From Vibrio sp. D404a (GTDB lineage: Bacteria; Pseudomonadota; Gammaproteobacteria; Enterobacterales; Vibrionaceae), in the NCBI RefSeq assembly GCF_030248535.1, contig NZ_JAHGAJ010000044.1:79224-143223 (forward strand): DNA of 64,000 nucleotides, in the 5' to 3' direction. Position numbers and translations under genes: made by a program. Below the pieces are notes generated by a model that was not told the DNA's origin, did not search any database, and worked only from the letters and a program-made list of their open reading frames with translations. Every line of letters begins with the position of its first letter. The stretch's first letter is position 1. Shown one piece after another: positions 44,577-51,742 of this stretch.

Positions 44577-44611
44577 CTGTACCGAGGTGGAATACGACTA
44601 CCTCGGTACAG
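44577..44611 (-). repeat. 12-bp-arm hairpin between hupA and yjaH
   Basis: On the minus strand CTGTACCGAGGT and ACCTCGGTACAG form a perfect 12-bp stem with an 11-nt loop. It ends 5 nt before the yjaH ATG and is followed by only TTTT, so it can act as a partial terminator after hupA or hide the yjaH ribosome binding site. Confidence 0.8.
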
Positions 44612-44617
44612 TTTAGA

Positions 44618-44890
44618 TTATTTCACTGAATCTTTCAGTGCTTTACCTGCAACAAATGCTGGAACATTTGCAGCAGCGATTTGAATCTCATCACCAGTTT
44701 TTGGGTTACGACCAGTGCGAGCTGCACGGTGGTTTACTTTGAAAGTACCAAAACCAATTAGCTGAACTTGATCGCCATCTTTAAGAGCATCAGTTACGCC
44801 GCCAAGAGTCGCTTCTAGCGCAGCTTTCGCTTGAGCTTTAGAAAGGTCCGCTTTTTCAGCAATAAAGTCGATTAATTGGGTCTTGTTCAT
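44618..44890 (-). CDS. hupA: DNA-binding protein HU-alpha
   Basis: A 90-aa histone-like nucleoid protein that binds and bends DNA non-specifically as a dimer. The N-terminus MNKTQLIDFIAEKADLSKAQAK, the signature GFGTFKVNHRAARTGRNPKTGDEIQI (about 46-71) and the C-terminus PAFVAGKALKDSVK are typical. It is called HupA rather than HupB because of the yjaH and DUF416 neighbours, the same as in E. coli. Confidence 0.96.
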   Translation of the reverse strand: MNKTQLIDFIAEKADLSKAQAKAALEATLGGVTDALKDGDQVQLIGFGTFKVNHRAARTGRNPKTGDEIQIAAANVPAFVAGKALKDSVK

Positions 44891-45161
44891 TTTAGGTTTC
44901 CCTTCTTTGTATTTTTAAATTCAATTCACTCTAAAACATAAATGCCCCATCTGGCAAAGGTTTGTCGACGATCTTTGACTCTAATGCCGTAGTTTTAGCC
45001 ATAATATGAGTAATAACTCACAATTTGTTACTGAAATTCCCTTCCCAGCCCTTGTTTAAAGGGGGCTGAGACTAAAATTAATGATGACCAAAGCATCAAT
45101 TTTTTTCTATAATCCAGCTTGAATCGCTGACAAAGCGTACAATCTATCATTAAGGGCAAAC

Positions 45162-46337
45162 ATGCTGCTGCTAACTATCTACGTCTCCATTGCTATTGGA
45201 GTTTCTTTCATCTGTTCTGTTTTGGAAGCTGTGCTACTGAGTATTAGTCCGAGCTACATCGCTCAACTAAAGCAAAATGGCCACCCTGCAGCCGAGTCTC
45301 TCGACAAGCTAAAAACGGACATCGATAGACCTCTCGCTTCTATCTTAACGCTCAATACGATCGCGCATACTATCGGTGCGGCGACTGCGGGTGCTCAAGC
45401 GGCAGTTGTGTTTGGTAGCCAGTGGCTGGGTGTTTTCTCAGCAGTACTGACACTGGGTATCCTGGTCCTTTCAGAAATCGTACCGAAAACAATTGGTGCG
45501 ACATACTGGCGTCAACTGGCACCTGCATCATCAACGGTATTGCGCTGGATGGTGTTCTTCCTAACACCTTTCGTATGGTTCTCTGAGCAAATTACCAAGC
45601 GCCTAGCCCGTGGCCACGAAGCGCCAAAAATGCGCGACGAGCTATCGGCAATGGCTATCTTGGCGAAAGAGAGTGGTGAGTTTGCAGAGGGTGAATCAAA
45701 AATCCTGAGCAACCTACTTGGTATTCAAGATGTCCCAGTGACGCAGGTAATGACTCCGCGACCAGTTGTATTCCGCGTCGATGCAGAGATGAGCATCAAT
45801 GAATTCTTAACAGAACACAAAGAGACGCCATTCTCACGCCCTCTGGTCTATAGCGAGCAAAGCGACAACATCATTGGCTTCGTGCACCGCCTAGAGCTAT
45901 TCAAGCTACAGCAAGCGGGCAGCGGCGAGAAATCACTGGGTGATGTAACACGTCCAATTCACGTATTACTGAACAACCTAGTTCTACCGAAAGCCTTTGA
46001 CCAGATGATGGCGAAACGCCTTCAGCTAGCGATGGTAGTCGATGAGTACGGCACCATTCAGGGTATCATTACCCTAGAAGATATCTTTGAGCACCTAGTA
46101 GGCCAAGAGATCGTCGATGAAGCCGACAAGAACACTGACATGCAAGAGTTGGCATTCCAACGCTGGGAGCACTGGAAAGAGACCCATGGCGTAATTGAAA
46201 GCCGCGATGACGAGCATGAAGAAGAGCTCGAAGAAAAAGCAGAGCAGAAAGAAGAACAAGAAGTCGAGGCAAAAACTGAAGCCGAAGCTGAGGTGAAGCA
46301 AGACTCTGAAGTCACTTCAACTGATAAGAAAGCGTAA
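45162..46337 (+). CDS. CNNM/CBS-domain membrane protein (CorB/hemolysin-like)
   Basis: A 391-aa protein. Residues 1-140 are a CNNM (DUF21) membrane domain with four helices (LLLTIYVSIAIGVSFICSVLEAVLLS region, LSEIVPKTIGATY). Residues about 190-310 are a CBS pair (VTQVMTPRP, MVVDEYGTIQGIITLEDIFEHLVG). Related proteins transport Mg2+ or Co2+. The usual C-terminal CorC_HlyC domain is missing; instead a 50-residue Glu/Lys-rich tail (about 340-390) ends the protein. It is divergent from hupA and has its own terminator. Confidence 0.9.
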   Translation: MLLLTIYVSIAIGVSFICSVLEAVLLSISPSYIAQLKQNGHPAAESLDKLKTDIDRPLASILTLNTIAHTIGAATAGAQAAVVFGSQWLGVFSAVLTLGILVLSEIVPKTIGATYWRQLAPASSTVLRWMVFFLTPFVWFSEQITKRLARGHEAPKMRDELSAMAILAKESGEFAEGESKILSNLLGIQDVPVTQVMTPRPVVFRVDAEMSINEFLTEHKETPFSRPLVYSEQSDNIIGFVHRLELFKLQQAGSGEKSLGDVTRPIHVLLNNLVLPKAFDQMMAKRLQLAMVVDEYGTIQGIITLEDIFEHLVGQEIVDEADKNTDMQELAFQRWEHWKETHGVIESRDDEHEEELEEKAEQKEEQEVEAKTEAEAEVKQDSEVTSTDKKA

Positions 46338-46349
46338 TTCAGCGCATAC

Positions 46350-46382
46350 AATAAAGGCTCCCTCGGGAGCCTTTATTTTTAC
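46350..46382. terminator. Bidirectional terminator between CNNM gene and DUF416 gene
   Basis: ATAAAGGCTCC and GGAGCCTTTAT pair around CTCG, followed by TTTT. Confidence 0.9.
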
Positions 46383-46397
46383 TATTCGATCGTAAGC

Positions 46398-46985
46398 TTA
46401 GATAGCAACGCCAATATTGCTGACTGGCTCTTCACGCAACTCATGACGTAAATCTTTAATCAGCTCAATATCGCGCTCTGTGGTTTCACGTAGAGGGCGG
46501 AAAATTGCCCACTGAACATCCCACTCTTCACAAACCGCTTCGTTCTCTTTTTGGTTCTGGTTGGTCACTTCCTCTGCTCCTTGAGCAAACTCCAGATCAG
46601 CCACCGTTTTAACAGATTGTTGGCTCACCTTAATGACTGCTTCCAACAGATGCTCGCGATCCAGCAGGCCGTGCAGCAACGTTGAAAGTCCTTGGCACGC
46701 ATCCATCGCTGGGTACACACCATAGAAATCAAAATCTTCTGCACTTGGGAACAGCTCTTCAATTTTTTCCAGCTGACGCTCAAAGTTCACCTTAGCGGTC
46801 TTCACCGTTAGGATTTCCCAGACACTGTCTAGCACATCACGGTAGATTCGTGCTTCGGCAAATTCTGTATTCTCACAAAACATGGCATAGTTAGGGTACA
46901 TACGCTCACATAGACACGCCATGAAAGTAATTTGTTGCCAAGGTTCTAGTTTTTCAAGACGAACCTGAAGTGGATTCTGTAGCAT
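46398..46985 (-). CDS. yjaG: DUF416 family protein (YjaG-like)
   Basis: A 195-aa soluble, mostly helical protein of unknown function. It aligns along its whole length with E. coli YjaG: MLQNPLQVRLEKLEPWQQ, FMACLCERMYPNYAMFCE, KVNFERQLEKIEE, YGVYPAMDAC and RDIELIKDLRHELRE. The ATG at 46985 matches the E. coli start; a GTG two codons upstream is less likely. As in E. coli it lies in the hupA-hemE neighbourhood. Confidence 0.9.
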   Translation of the reverse strand: MLQNPLQVRLEKLEPWQQITFMACLCERMYPNYAMFCENTEFAEARIYRDVLDSVWEILTVKTAKVNFERQLEKIEELFPSAEDFDFYGVYPAMDACQGLSTLLHGLLDREHLLEAVIKVSQQSVKTVADLEFAQGAEEVTNQNQKENEAVCEEWDVQWAIFRPLRETTERDIELIKDLRHELREEPVSNIGVAI

Positions 46986-47056
46986 AGTCACTCAATAATT
47001 GCAGAAAAAGACAGCGAAAGTGTACTTGATAAACCTTAGGGAAAAAAGGTAAGCCG

Positions 47057-47983
47057 ATGAACAATTTCACCAATAAACTCTATATTCTCACGGAACACAA
47101 CGAGACCTATCAACAGCTGATACTCCAACAGGCTCTACCCGACCTTGAAATCACCGAAAACGCCGCAGAGGCTGACATTGTGCTCGCGGCTCCACCCGTA
47201 GCTGCTGAACGCTTAAACGAGTTTACCAAGCTGGATTGGCTACAAAGCACCTATGCGGGAATCAATGCCCTAGTCGCCCCTCACCTTCGTCAAGACTACA
47301 CGCTCACCAATGTCAGAGGCATCTTCGGTCCACTGATCGCAGAGTACGTGCTCGGCTATAGCATCAGCCACTATCGACACTTTCAGCACTACCACCAGCA
47401 GCAAACCCAAAAGCAGTGGCAGCCTCAGCTCTATCAATCTCTCAGTGGGCGCACCATGGTGATCTTGGGCACTGGCTCTATTGGCAGCCACCTCGCTAAG
47501 GTCGCTCAAGCCTTTGGTATTCGAGCTATTGGGGTCAACCGGACGGGCATCCCACCACGTCAAACCTCATTTGATAACACCTATCACATCAATGAAGCAC
47601 ACGTCGCGCTTAAACAGGCAGACATTGTCGTCAACACCTTGCCCTCAACACCACAAACAACGAAACTTCTAAATAGTGATTTGCTCAGCCATTGCCAGGG
47701 CGCGCTGTTATTTAATGTCGGCCGAGGCGATACCTTAGATGATGCAGGCCTGCTATTGGCTCTCAAAAATCGCTGGATCGCCCACGCTTTTCTTGATGTG
47801 TTTGAAAGCGAGCCTCTCCCTCAAGAGCACCCTTTCTGGGGATTGCCGCAAATTACCATTACGCCTCATATTGCAGCGTTGAGTGAACCGCGCCAAGTGA
47901 TTGAGATTTTTGCGAGCAACTACCACTCGTGGCGCGATGGTTTTCAACTCCAATATCAAATTGACTTCGATAAAGGGTATTAG
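47057..47983 (+). CDS. D-2-hydroxyacid dehydrogenase (NAD-dependent family)
   Basis: A 308-aa cytoplasmic oxidoreductase. The NAD-binding Rossmann motif is VILGTGSIGSHLAKVAQAFG. The catalytic triad is visible as Arg in NVGRGD, Glu in FESEPLP and His in TPHIAALS. The family includes glyoxylate/hydroxypyruvate reductases and D-lactate dehydrogenase; the substrate cannot be told from sequence. The catalytic domain is rather short and His/Gln-rich (HYRHFQHYHQQQTQKQ). It stands alone, converging on the DUF4136 gene with only 15 bp between. Confidence 0.9.
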   Translation: MNNFTNKLYILTEHNETYQQLILQQALPDLEITENAAEADIVLAAPPVAAERLNEFTKLDWLQSTYAGINALVAPHLRQDYTLTNVRGIFGPLIAEYVLGYSISHYRHFQHYHQQQTQKQWQPQLYQSLSGRTMVILGTGSIGSHLAKVAQAFGIRAIGVNRTGIPPRQTSFDNTYHINEAHVALKQADIVVNTLPSTPQTTKLLNSDLLSHCQGALLFNVGRGDTLDDAGLLLALKNRWIAHAFLDVFESEPLPQEHPFWGLPQITITPHIAALSEPRQVIEIFASNYHSWRDGFQLQYQIDFDKGY

Positions 47984-47998
47984 CCCGCTCTACCCTAG

Positions 47999-48544
47999 CT
48001 ATTCGGACTGTGGCGCTGCGATTGGGTACTCTTCAAACATTTGTTTCACCTGATCTTGGACGAATTCATTTCTGTCTTCGGAGTCCATGGTTTCAGTGAG
48101 TTGTCTTTGCGACACCGAACGCCAAACAACATCATTGGTTTTGGTGTCGATCAGATTAACGCTCAGCTTGCCGTATTTTTTCTCTTTAACGCGAGTCGGT
48201 GTGCTGACACCGGCTCCGTAAACACTATTGATGCTGCCGCTACCGAAACCAAAACTGAAGGTCGGCCCATCGGCCAATAGCTCTGAAGCTTCTAAAATCT
48301 CGTAGTAGACGGTTAGCTGCCCATCAGATTCAGCCAAACGCATACCTCTCACCGCCATCTCTTTGTCGACTGCCTTTTTGATTCTCGCACCGTCTAAGGT
48401 GACTGGGGTGTCCGGATCTTCATGATACTGATAGGTCGAAAAGCCACTGAAGTCGACCGAGGAGTCGTAATCGGTCGCCACGTCCGAGGCACACCCAGAA
48501 ACCAGCATCGCACTCAATAACCAAGCAAAAGCTACTCTCAACAT
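47999..48544 (-). CDS. DUF4136 lipoprotein
   Basis: A 181-aa predicted lipoprotein. The signal peptide ends in MLVSGC (lipobox, Cys18), followed by ASD; the sorting residue at +2 is Ala, so outer membrane is likely. DUF4136 pattern: DFSGFSTYQY near the N-terminus, a Gly/Ser-rich FSFGFGSGSINSVYG middle and GKLSVNLIDTKTNDVVWRS. Function unknown. The ATG at 48544 has a strong AAGGAG ribosome binding site; an upstream in-frame TTG is rejected. Confidence 0.87.
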   Translation of the reverse strand: MLRVAFAWLLSAMLVSGCASDVATDYDSSVDFSGFSTYQYHEDPDTPVTLDGARIKKAVDKEMAVRGMRLAESDGQLTVYYEILEASELLADGPTFSFGFGSGSINSVYGAGVSTPTRVKEKKYGKLSVNLIDTKTNDVVWRSVSQRQLTETMDSEDRNEFVQDQVKQMFEEYPIAAPQSE

Positions 48545-48622
48545 ACTCAACTCCTTCGAATTCCCACGTTATGTAGATCATAGTCGAAAATTATCGAGAC
48601 ACCTGTTGCAACGCCCAGAAAC

Positions 48623-48654
48623 GAAAAAGCCCCTCACTGCAGTAGTGAGGGGCT
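48623..48654 (-). terminator. Terminator of hemE
   Basis: On the minus strand AGCCCCTCACT and AGTGAGGGGCT form a perfect stem, followed by TTTTTCG. Confidence 0.92.
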
Positions 48655-48678
48655 CTGATACAAACCTAACGCTAAACG

Positions 48679-49746
48679 TTACTTGTGGTATGGCTTAGAC
48701 AGTTCGTGTACCGCTTCTACAAACACGCCTGCATTTTCTGGCGGCACGTCTAGGTGAATACCGTGACCAAGGTTAAATACGTGGCCAGTACCCGCATCAC
48801 CGAAGCCTTCAAGAATCGTTGATACTTCTTCACGGATGCGCTCTGGAGACGCGTAAAGCATAGAAGGATCCATGTTTCCTTGTAGAGCAACCTTATCGCC
48901 CACGCGCTTAACCGCGTCTTGGATGTTGATTGTCCAGTCTAGACCAACGGCGTCACAGCCTGTTGCTGCGATCTGCTCAAGCCACATACCACCGTTCTTA
49001 GTGAATAGTGTTACTGGTACGCGGCGACCGTCGTTTTCACGGATAAGACCATCAACAATCTTATGCATGTATTGCAGTGAGAATAGGTTGTAGTCACGAG
49101 GAGTCAGTACACCACCCCAAGTATCAAATACCATTACCGATTGAGCACCCGCTTTGATTTGCGCGTTTAGGTATTCGATAACGCTGTCTGCTAGCTTGTC
49201 TAGAAGTAGATGTAGCGTTTGTGGCTCTGCGTACATCATCTTCTTGATCTTAGTGAATGCCTTAGAGCTGCCACCTTCAACCATGTAAGTCGCAAGTGTC
49301 CACGGGCTACCGGAGAAGCCGATCAGCGGAACGTCACCGTTTAGATCTTTACGAATCTGGCGTACTGCATTCATTACGTATTGCAGCTCACCTTCAGGAT
49401 CAGGAAGACCAATCTTTTCTACGTCTGCTTTACAAGTGATTGGCTTATCAAATACCGGGCCTTCACCCGCAGCAAAACGTAGCTCAAGACCCATTGCATC
49501 TGGAATCGTCAAAATATCTGAGAACAAGATTGCTGCATCAAGAGGGAAGCGACGCAGAGGTTGAAGCGTTACTTCAGATGCCAGTTCAGCGTTCTTACAA
49601 AGCGACATAAAGTCACCCGCTTCAGCACGAGTTGCCTTGTACTCTGGAAGATAACGACCTGCTTGGCGCATCATCCATACTGGCGTGTAATCAACAGGCT
49701 GTTTTAAGAGTGCGCGTAGATAGCGATCATTTTTTAATTCGGTCAT
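48679..49746 (-). CDS. hemE: Uroporphyrinogen decarboxylase
   Basis: HemE decarboxylates uroporphyrinogen III to coproporphyrinogen III in heme synthesis. The product is 355 aa. The N-terminus holds the signature PVWMMRQAGRYLPEYK, followed by FSDILTIPDAMG, IGFSGSPWTLATYMVEGG and GHGIHLDVPPENA. In E. coli hemE follows nudC, as here, although a 317-bp region lies between the two genes. Confidence 0.98.
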   Translation of the reverse strand: MTELKNDRYLRALLKQPVDYTPVWMMRQAGRYLPEYKATRAEAGDFMSLCKNAELASEVTLQPLRRFPLDAAILFSDILTIPDAMGLELRFAAGEGPVFDKPITCKADVEKIGLPDPEGELQYVMNAVRQIRKDLNGDVPLIGFSGSPWTLATYMVEGGSSKAFTKIKKMMYAEPQTLHLLLDKLADSVIEYLNAQIKAGAQSVMVFDTWGGVLTPRDYNLFSLQYMHKIVDGLIRENDGRRVPVTLFTKNGGMWLEQIAATGCDAVGLDWTINIQDAVKRVGDKVALQGNMDPSMLYASPERIREEVSTILEGFGDAGTGHVFNLGHGIHLDVPPENAGVFVEAVHELSKPYHK

Positions 49747-49898
49747 TCCGTAAATTCCAATTCAATCTTGTCTAGTTGTTGGCGTGTATTCTAACACTGA
49801 TTGCAGGGTAAAAGCTGTGTGCTTTGCAACCTAGATCAAGTTATTAACTTTTAAATCAATGCTTAATTTGCACCCAATCATAGGCACATGTTAAAAAT

Positions 49899-49928
49899 TT
49901 GTTCGCTAGCGAAAATTACAATTATAAC
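49899..49928 (+). promoter_or_regulatory. Putative promoter of the hemE-nudC intergenic RNA
   Basis: TTGTTC and TATAAC are spaced by 18 bp on the plus strand, where there is no protein gene. Transcription would start near 49934. Confidence 0.45.
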
Positions 49929-49929
49929 A

Positions 49930-49998
49930 CTGAGTTCCTACAACTCAGCATCTCATAACGACATCTTACTTACCCCCTCCACTTGTGGAGGGTTTTTT
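49930..49998 (+). ncRNA. Candidate small RNA between hemE and nudC
   Basis: A stem CTGAGTT/AACTCAG (49930-49948), a single-stranded A/C/U-rich middle of about 25 nt, and a terminator stem CCCTCCAC/GTGGAGGG (49975-49994) with eight T residues form a 65-70-nt transcript layout typical of Hfq-binding sRNAs. No protein gene on this strand lies upstream that would need the terminator. Not matched to a known sRNA. Confidence 0.5.
49973..49998 (+). terminator. Orphan plus-strand terminator
   Basis: CCCTCCAC and GTGGAGGG pair around TT, followed by eight T residues. The neighbouring genes are both on the minus strand. Confidence 0.85.
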
Positions 49999-50063
49999 TT
50001 AGGTATTTGACCACCCATAGGCCAAATACTCCCATAGGCTAAATAGTCGCTTTCGTTCTAAGT

Positions 50064-50855
50064 TTACCCAGCCGAGTTTGAGGCTATATCTTGAAGCGTT
50101 TGTTCTATCAATGCGCGAGCAATGGTACCTTCAGGAGCAACCTCCGGCATGGTATCACTCGTAAACCATTGAGCATCCGACAGTTCGCTGTAGTCCGGTT
50201 TCAAAATGCCACCAGCATGGTCCGCAAGAAAGCCCATCATCATACTCGAAGGGAATGCCCAAGGTTGGCTGCCAAAATAACGAATGTTGTCGACATCAAT
50301 ACCGGTTTCTTCTTTCACTTCACGAGCAACACACTGTTCGAGTGTCTCTCCGACCTCTAGGAAGCCCGCTATCACCGTATACATGCCTGTTTTGTGTCTT
50401 GGGTGCTGTGCCAACAAAATCTTATTGTCGCGTCTTACAGCGACAATGATGCAGGGGAAGATTCTTGGGTAGTGCAATGTGCGGCAATCACCACACTGCA
50501 TCGCCACCTGATTATGGTTCAGGTGATTACGGCCACCACATTGCGGGCAAAAACGCATGCTTTGCGTCATGTGTCCATATTGAATCGCTTTACTCGCCAA
50601 TAAAAAGAGTGCTTCTGGCCAGTGTAGGAGTTCGCGTAGGTTCTGCATCTCCAGTTGCAGCTCAGTATCGGAATCATTGAGCCAGTAGACATTGTGGTTT
50701 TGATACTGACCAATACAGATCGCACGCTCAGTATTGAGTTCCAAATCGGTAGCAGTTCCTAGCGGTAAACGGCCTTCTGTGGTCCAAATGTCGCTTCCCG
50801 AGACAACACACCAGTAAGCTTTGTCAGTCATCTTACCGTCACTTTTTTTTAACAT
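50064..50855 (-). CDS. nudC: NAD(H)/NAD-RNA pyrophosphatase NudC
   Basis: A 263-aa Nudix hydrolase that cleaves NADH and removes NAD caps from RNA 5' ends. A zinc ribbon CPQC...CGDC lies at about 103-122. The Nudix box GFLEVGETLEQCVAREVKEETGI follows at about 161-183. The NADH-specific SQPWAFP motif is intact (SQPWPFP in most members). An internal ATG at 50831 is an alternative start. In E. coli nudC precedes hemE, and rsd is its divergent neighbour, all preserved here. Confidence 0.95.
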   Translation of the reverse strand: MLKKSDGKMTDKAYWCVVSGSDIWTTEGRLPLGTATDLELNTERAICIGQYQNHNVYWLNDSDTELQLEMQNLRELLHWPEALFLLASKAIQYGHMTQSMRFCPQCGGRNHLNHNQVAMQCGDCRTLHYPRIFPCIIVAVRRDNKILLAQHPRHKTGMYTVIAGFLEVGETLEQCVAREVKEETGIDVDNIRYFGSQPWAFPSSMMMGFLADHAGGILKPDYSELSDAQWFTSDTMPEVAPEGTIARALIEQTLQDIASNSAG

Positions 50856-50989
50856 CCCTATGCCTCATTGCTTGCAGTTCGTTCATTTTACTGGCAATCT
50901 AATTTCATACTAGAGTTGTAGCCGATATTAATTCAGGCTATTACTTTTAGTAGCGTATAACAAATGGACCCCTACTTAAGCACTTATCA

Positions 50990-51009
50990 TGATCACAAGG
51001 TTGTGATCA
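50990..51009. promoter_or_regulatory. Perfect 9-bp inverted repeat upstream of rsd
   Basis: TGATCACAA-GG-TTGTGATCA is a perfect palindrome with a 2-bp centre, 18 bp before the rsd start. It could be an operator or a leader hairpin. It does not fit the CRP consensus spacing. Confidence 0.55.
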
Positions 51010-51027
51010 GATCATGAGGACATGGTC

Positions 51028-51516
51028 ATGCTAAATAAATTTAAACAAGTACAAGAACAATGGGGTGGCTCGAATGAGGTCATCGATCATTGGCTCGAAA
51101 CTCGACAGTCTCTAATCGTCGAGTATTGCAAGCTAGGCACTCTTCAGCCAGCTAACGGGCAATCAAACGTTGTTGAACTCCCTTCTCCTAAAGAAATCAG
51201 CTCATTTTGCGATCACGTTGTTGATTATATCTCTGAGGGTCATTTCAAGATCTACGATATGGTCATGGCAAAGTGGCAAGCAACCGGCTTTAAAACCAAT
51301 GACGAAATCGATACAACTTACGCGAAGATCGTACTCACCACTGAGCCGCTGCTCGAGTTCAATGATAAATACGTCAAAGTAAGTGCAGACGATGAGTTAC
51401 CTAACTTCGAGGAAGATATGTCGAAAGTCGGTGAACTGCTCGAAGTACGTTTTGAAGTGGAAGATAATCTCATTAAGCTGATTGCCGACAGTTTAGCGAT
51501 TCCGCCAGGCGCATAA
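51028..51516 (+). CDS. rsd: Anti-sigma-70 factor Rsd
   Basis: A 162-aa protein that binds sigma-70 in stationary phase and helps exchange sigma factors. It aligns with E. coli Rsd: MLNKFKQVQEQWGGSNEVIDHWLETR, FCDHVVDYISEGHFKIY and GELLEVRFEVEDNLIKL (split regions). The ATG at 51028 is chosen over one two codons upstream because only it has correct spacing from GAGGA. It is divergent from nudC. Confidence 0.93.
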   Translation: MLNKFKQVQEQWGGSNEVIDHWLETRQSLIVEYCKLGTLQPANGQSNVVELPSPKEISSFCDHVVDYISEGHFKIYDMVMAKWQATGFKTNDEIDTTYAKIVLTTEPLLEFNDKYVKVSADDELPNFEEDMSKVGELLEVRFEVEDNLIKLIADSLAIPPGA

Positions 51517-51543
51517 GCAAGAGACAAAAAGAAGATTCAATTT

Positions 51544-51581
51544 TGAGGGTTGACGTTGATACGTCAGCCCTTTTGCGTTTT
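51544..51581 (+). terminator. Terminator of rsd
   Basis: AGGGTTGACGT and ACGTCAGCCCT (one G-C/T-G variation) pair around TGAT, followed by TTTGCGTTTTT. Confidence 0.85.
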
Positions 51582-51692
51582 TAGAAAGGTCGAAAACAGA
51601 ACCTCCCTACTCGCGCCTTCGTCACTCTATGGAATGACTCTTTCCAGCAATACCTATAATCATCATCCTCAAATGACAAATTCCCATCCGCC

Positions 51693-51724
51693 AAAAACAA
51701 AAAAGGCACCCGAAGGTGCCTTTT
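51693..51724 (-). terminator. Terminator of rpoBC
   Basis: On the minus strand GGCACC and GGTGCC pair around TTCG, followed by TTTTTTGTTTTT. It ends the rplKAJL-rpoBC transcript. Confidence 0.92.
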
Positions 51725-51742
51725 CTTTTAAGCTCTTAACGA

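Larger units (their letters stand above)
49747..50063. other. Intergenic region between nudC and hemE
   Basis: The minus strand must carry the hemE promoter. The plus strand carries a self-contained promoter-hairpin-terminator unit (49899-49998), listed as a candidate small RNA. The rest (50000-50063) contains a near-repeat of CCATAGGC but nothing else. Confidence 0.6.

Noticed and set aside
50990..51009. CRP site before rsd
   Set aside because: The half sites are inverted relative to the CRP consensus (TGATCACAA outward), so only an unknown palindrome is reported.
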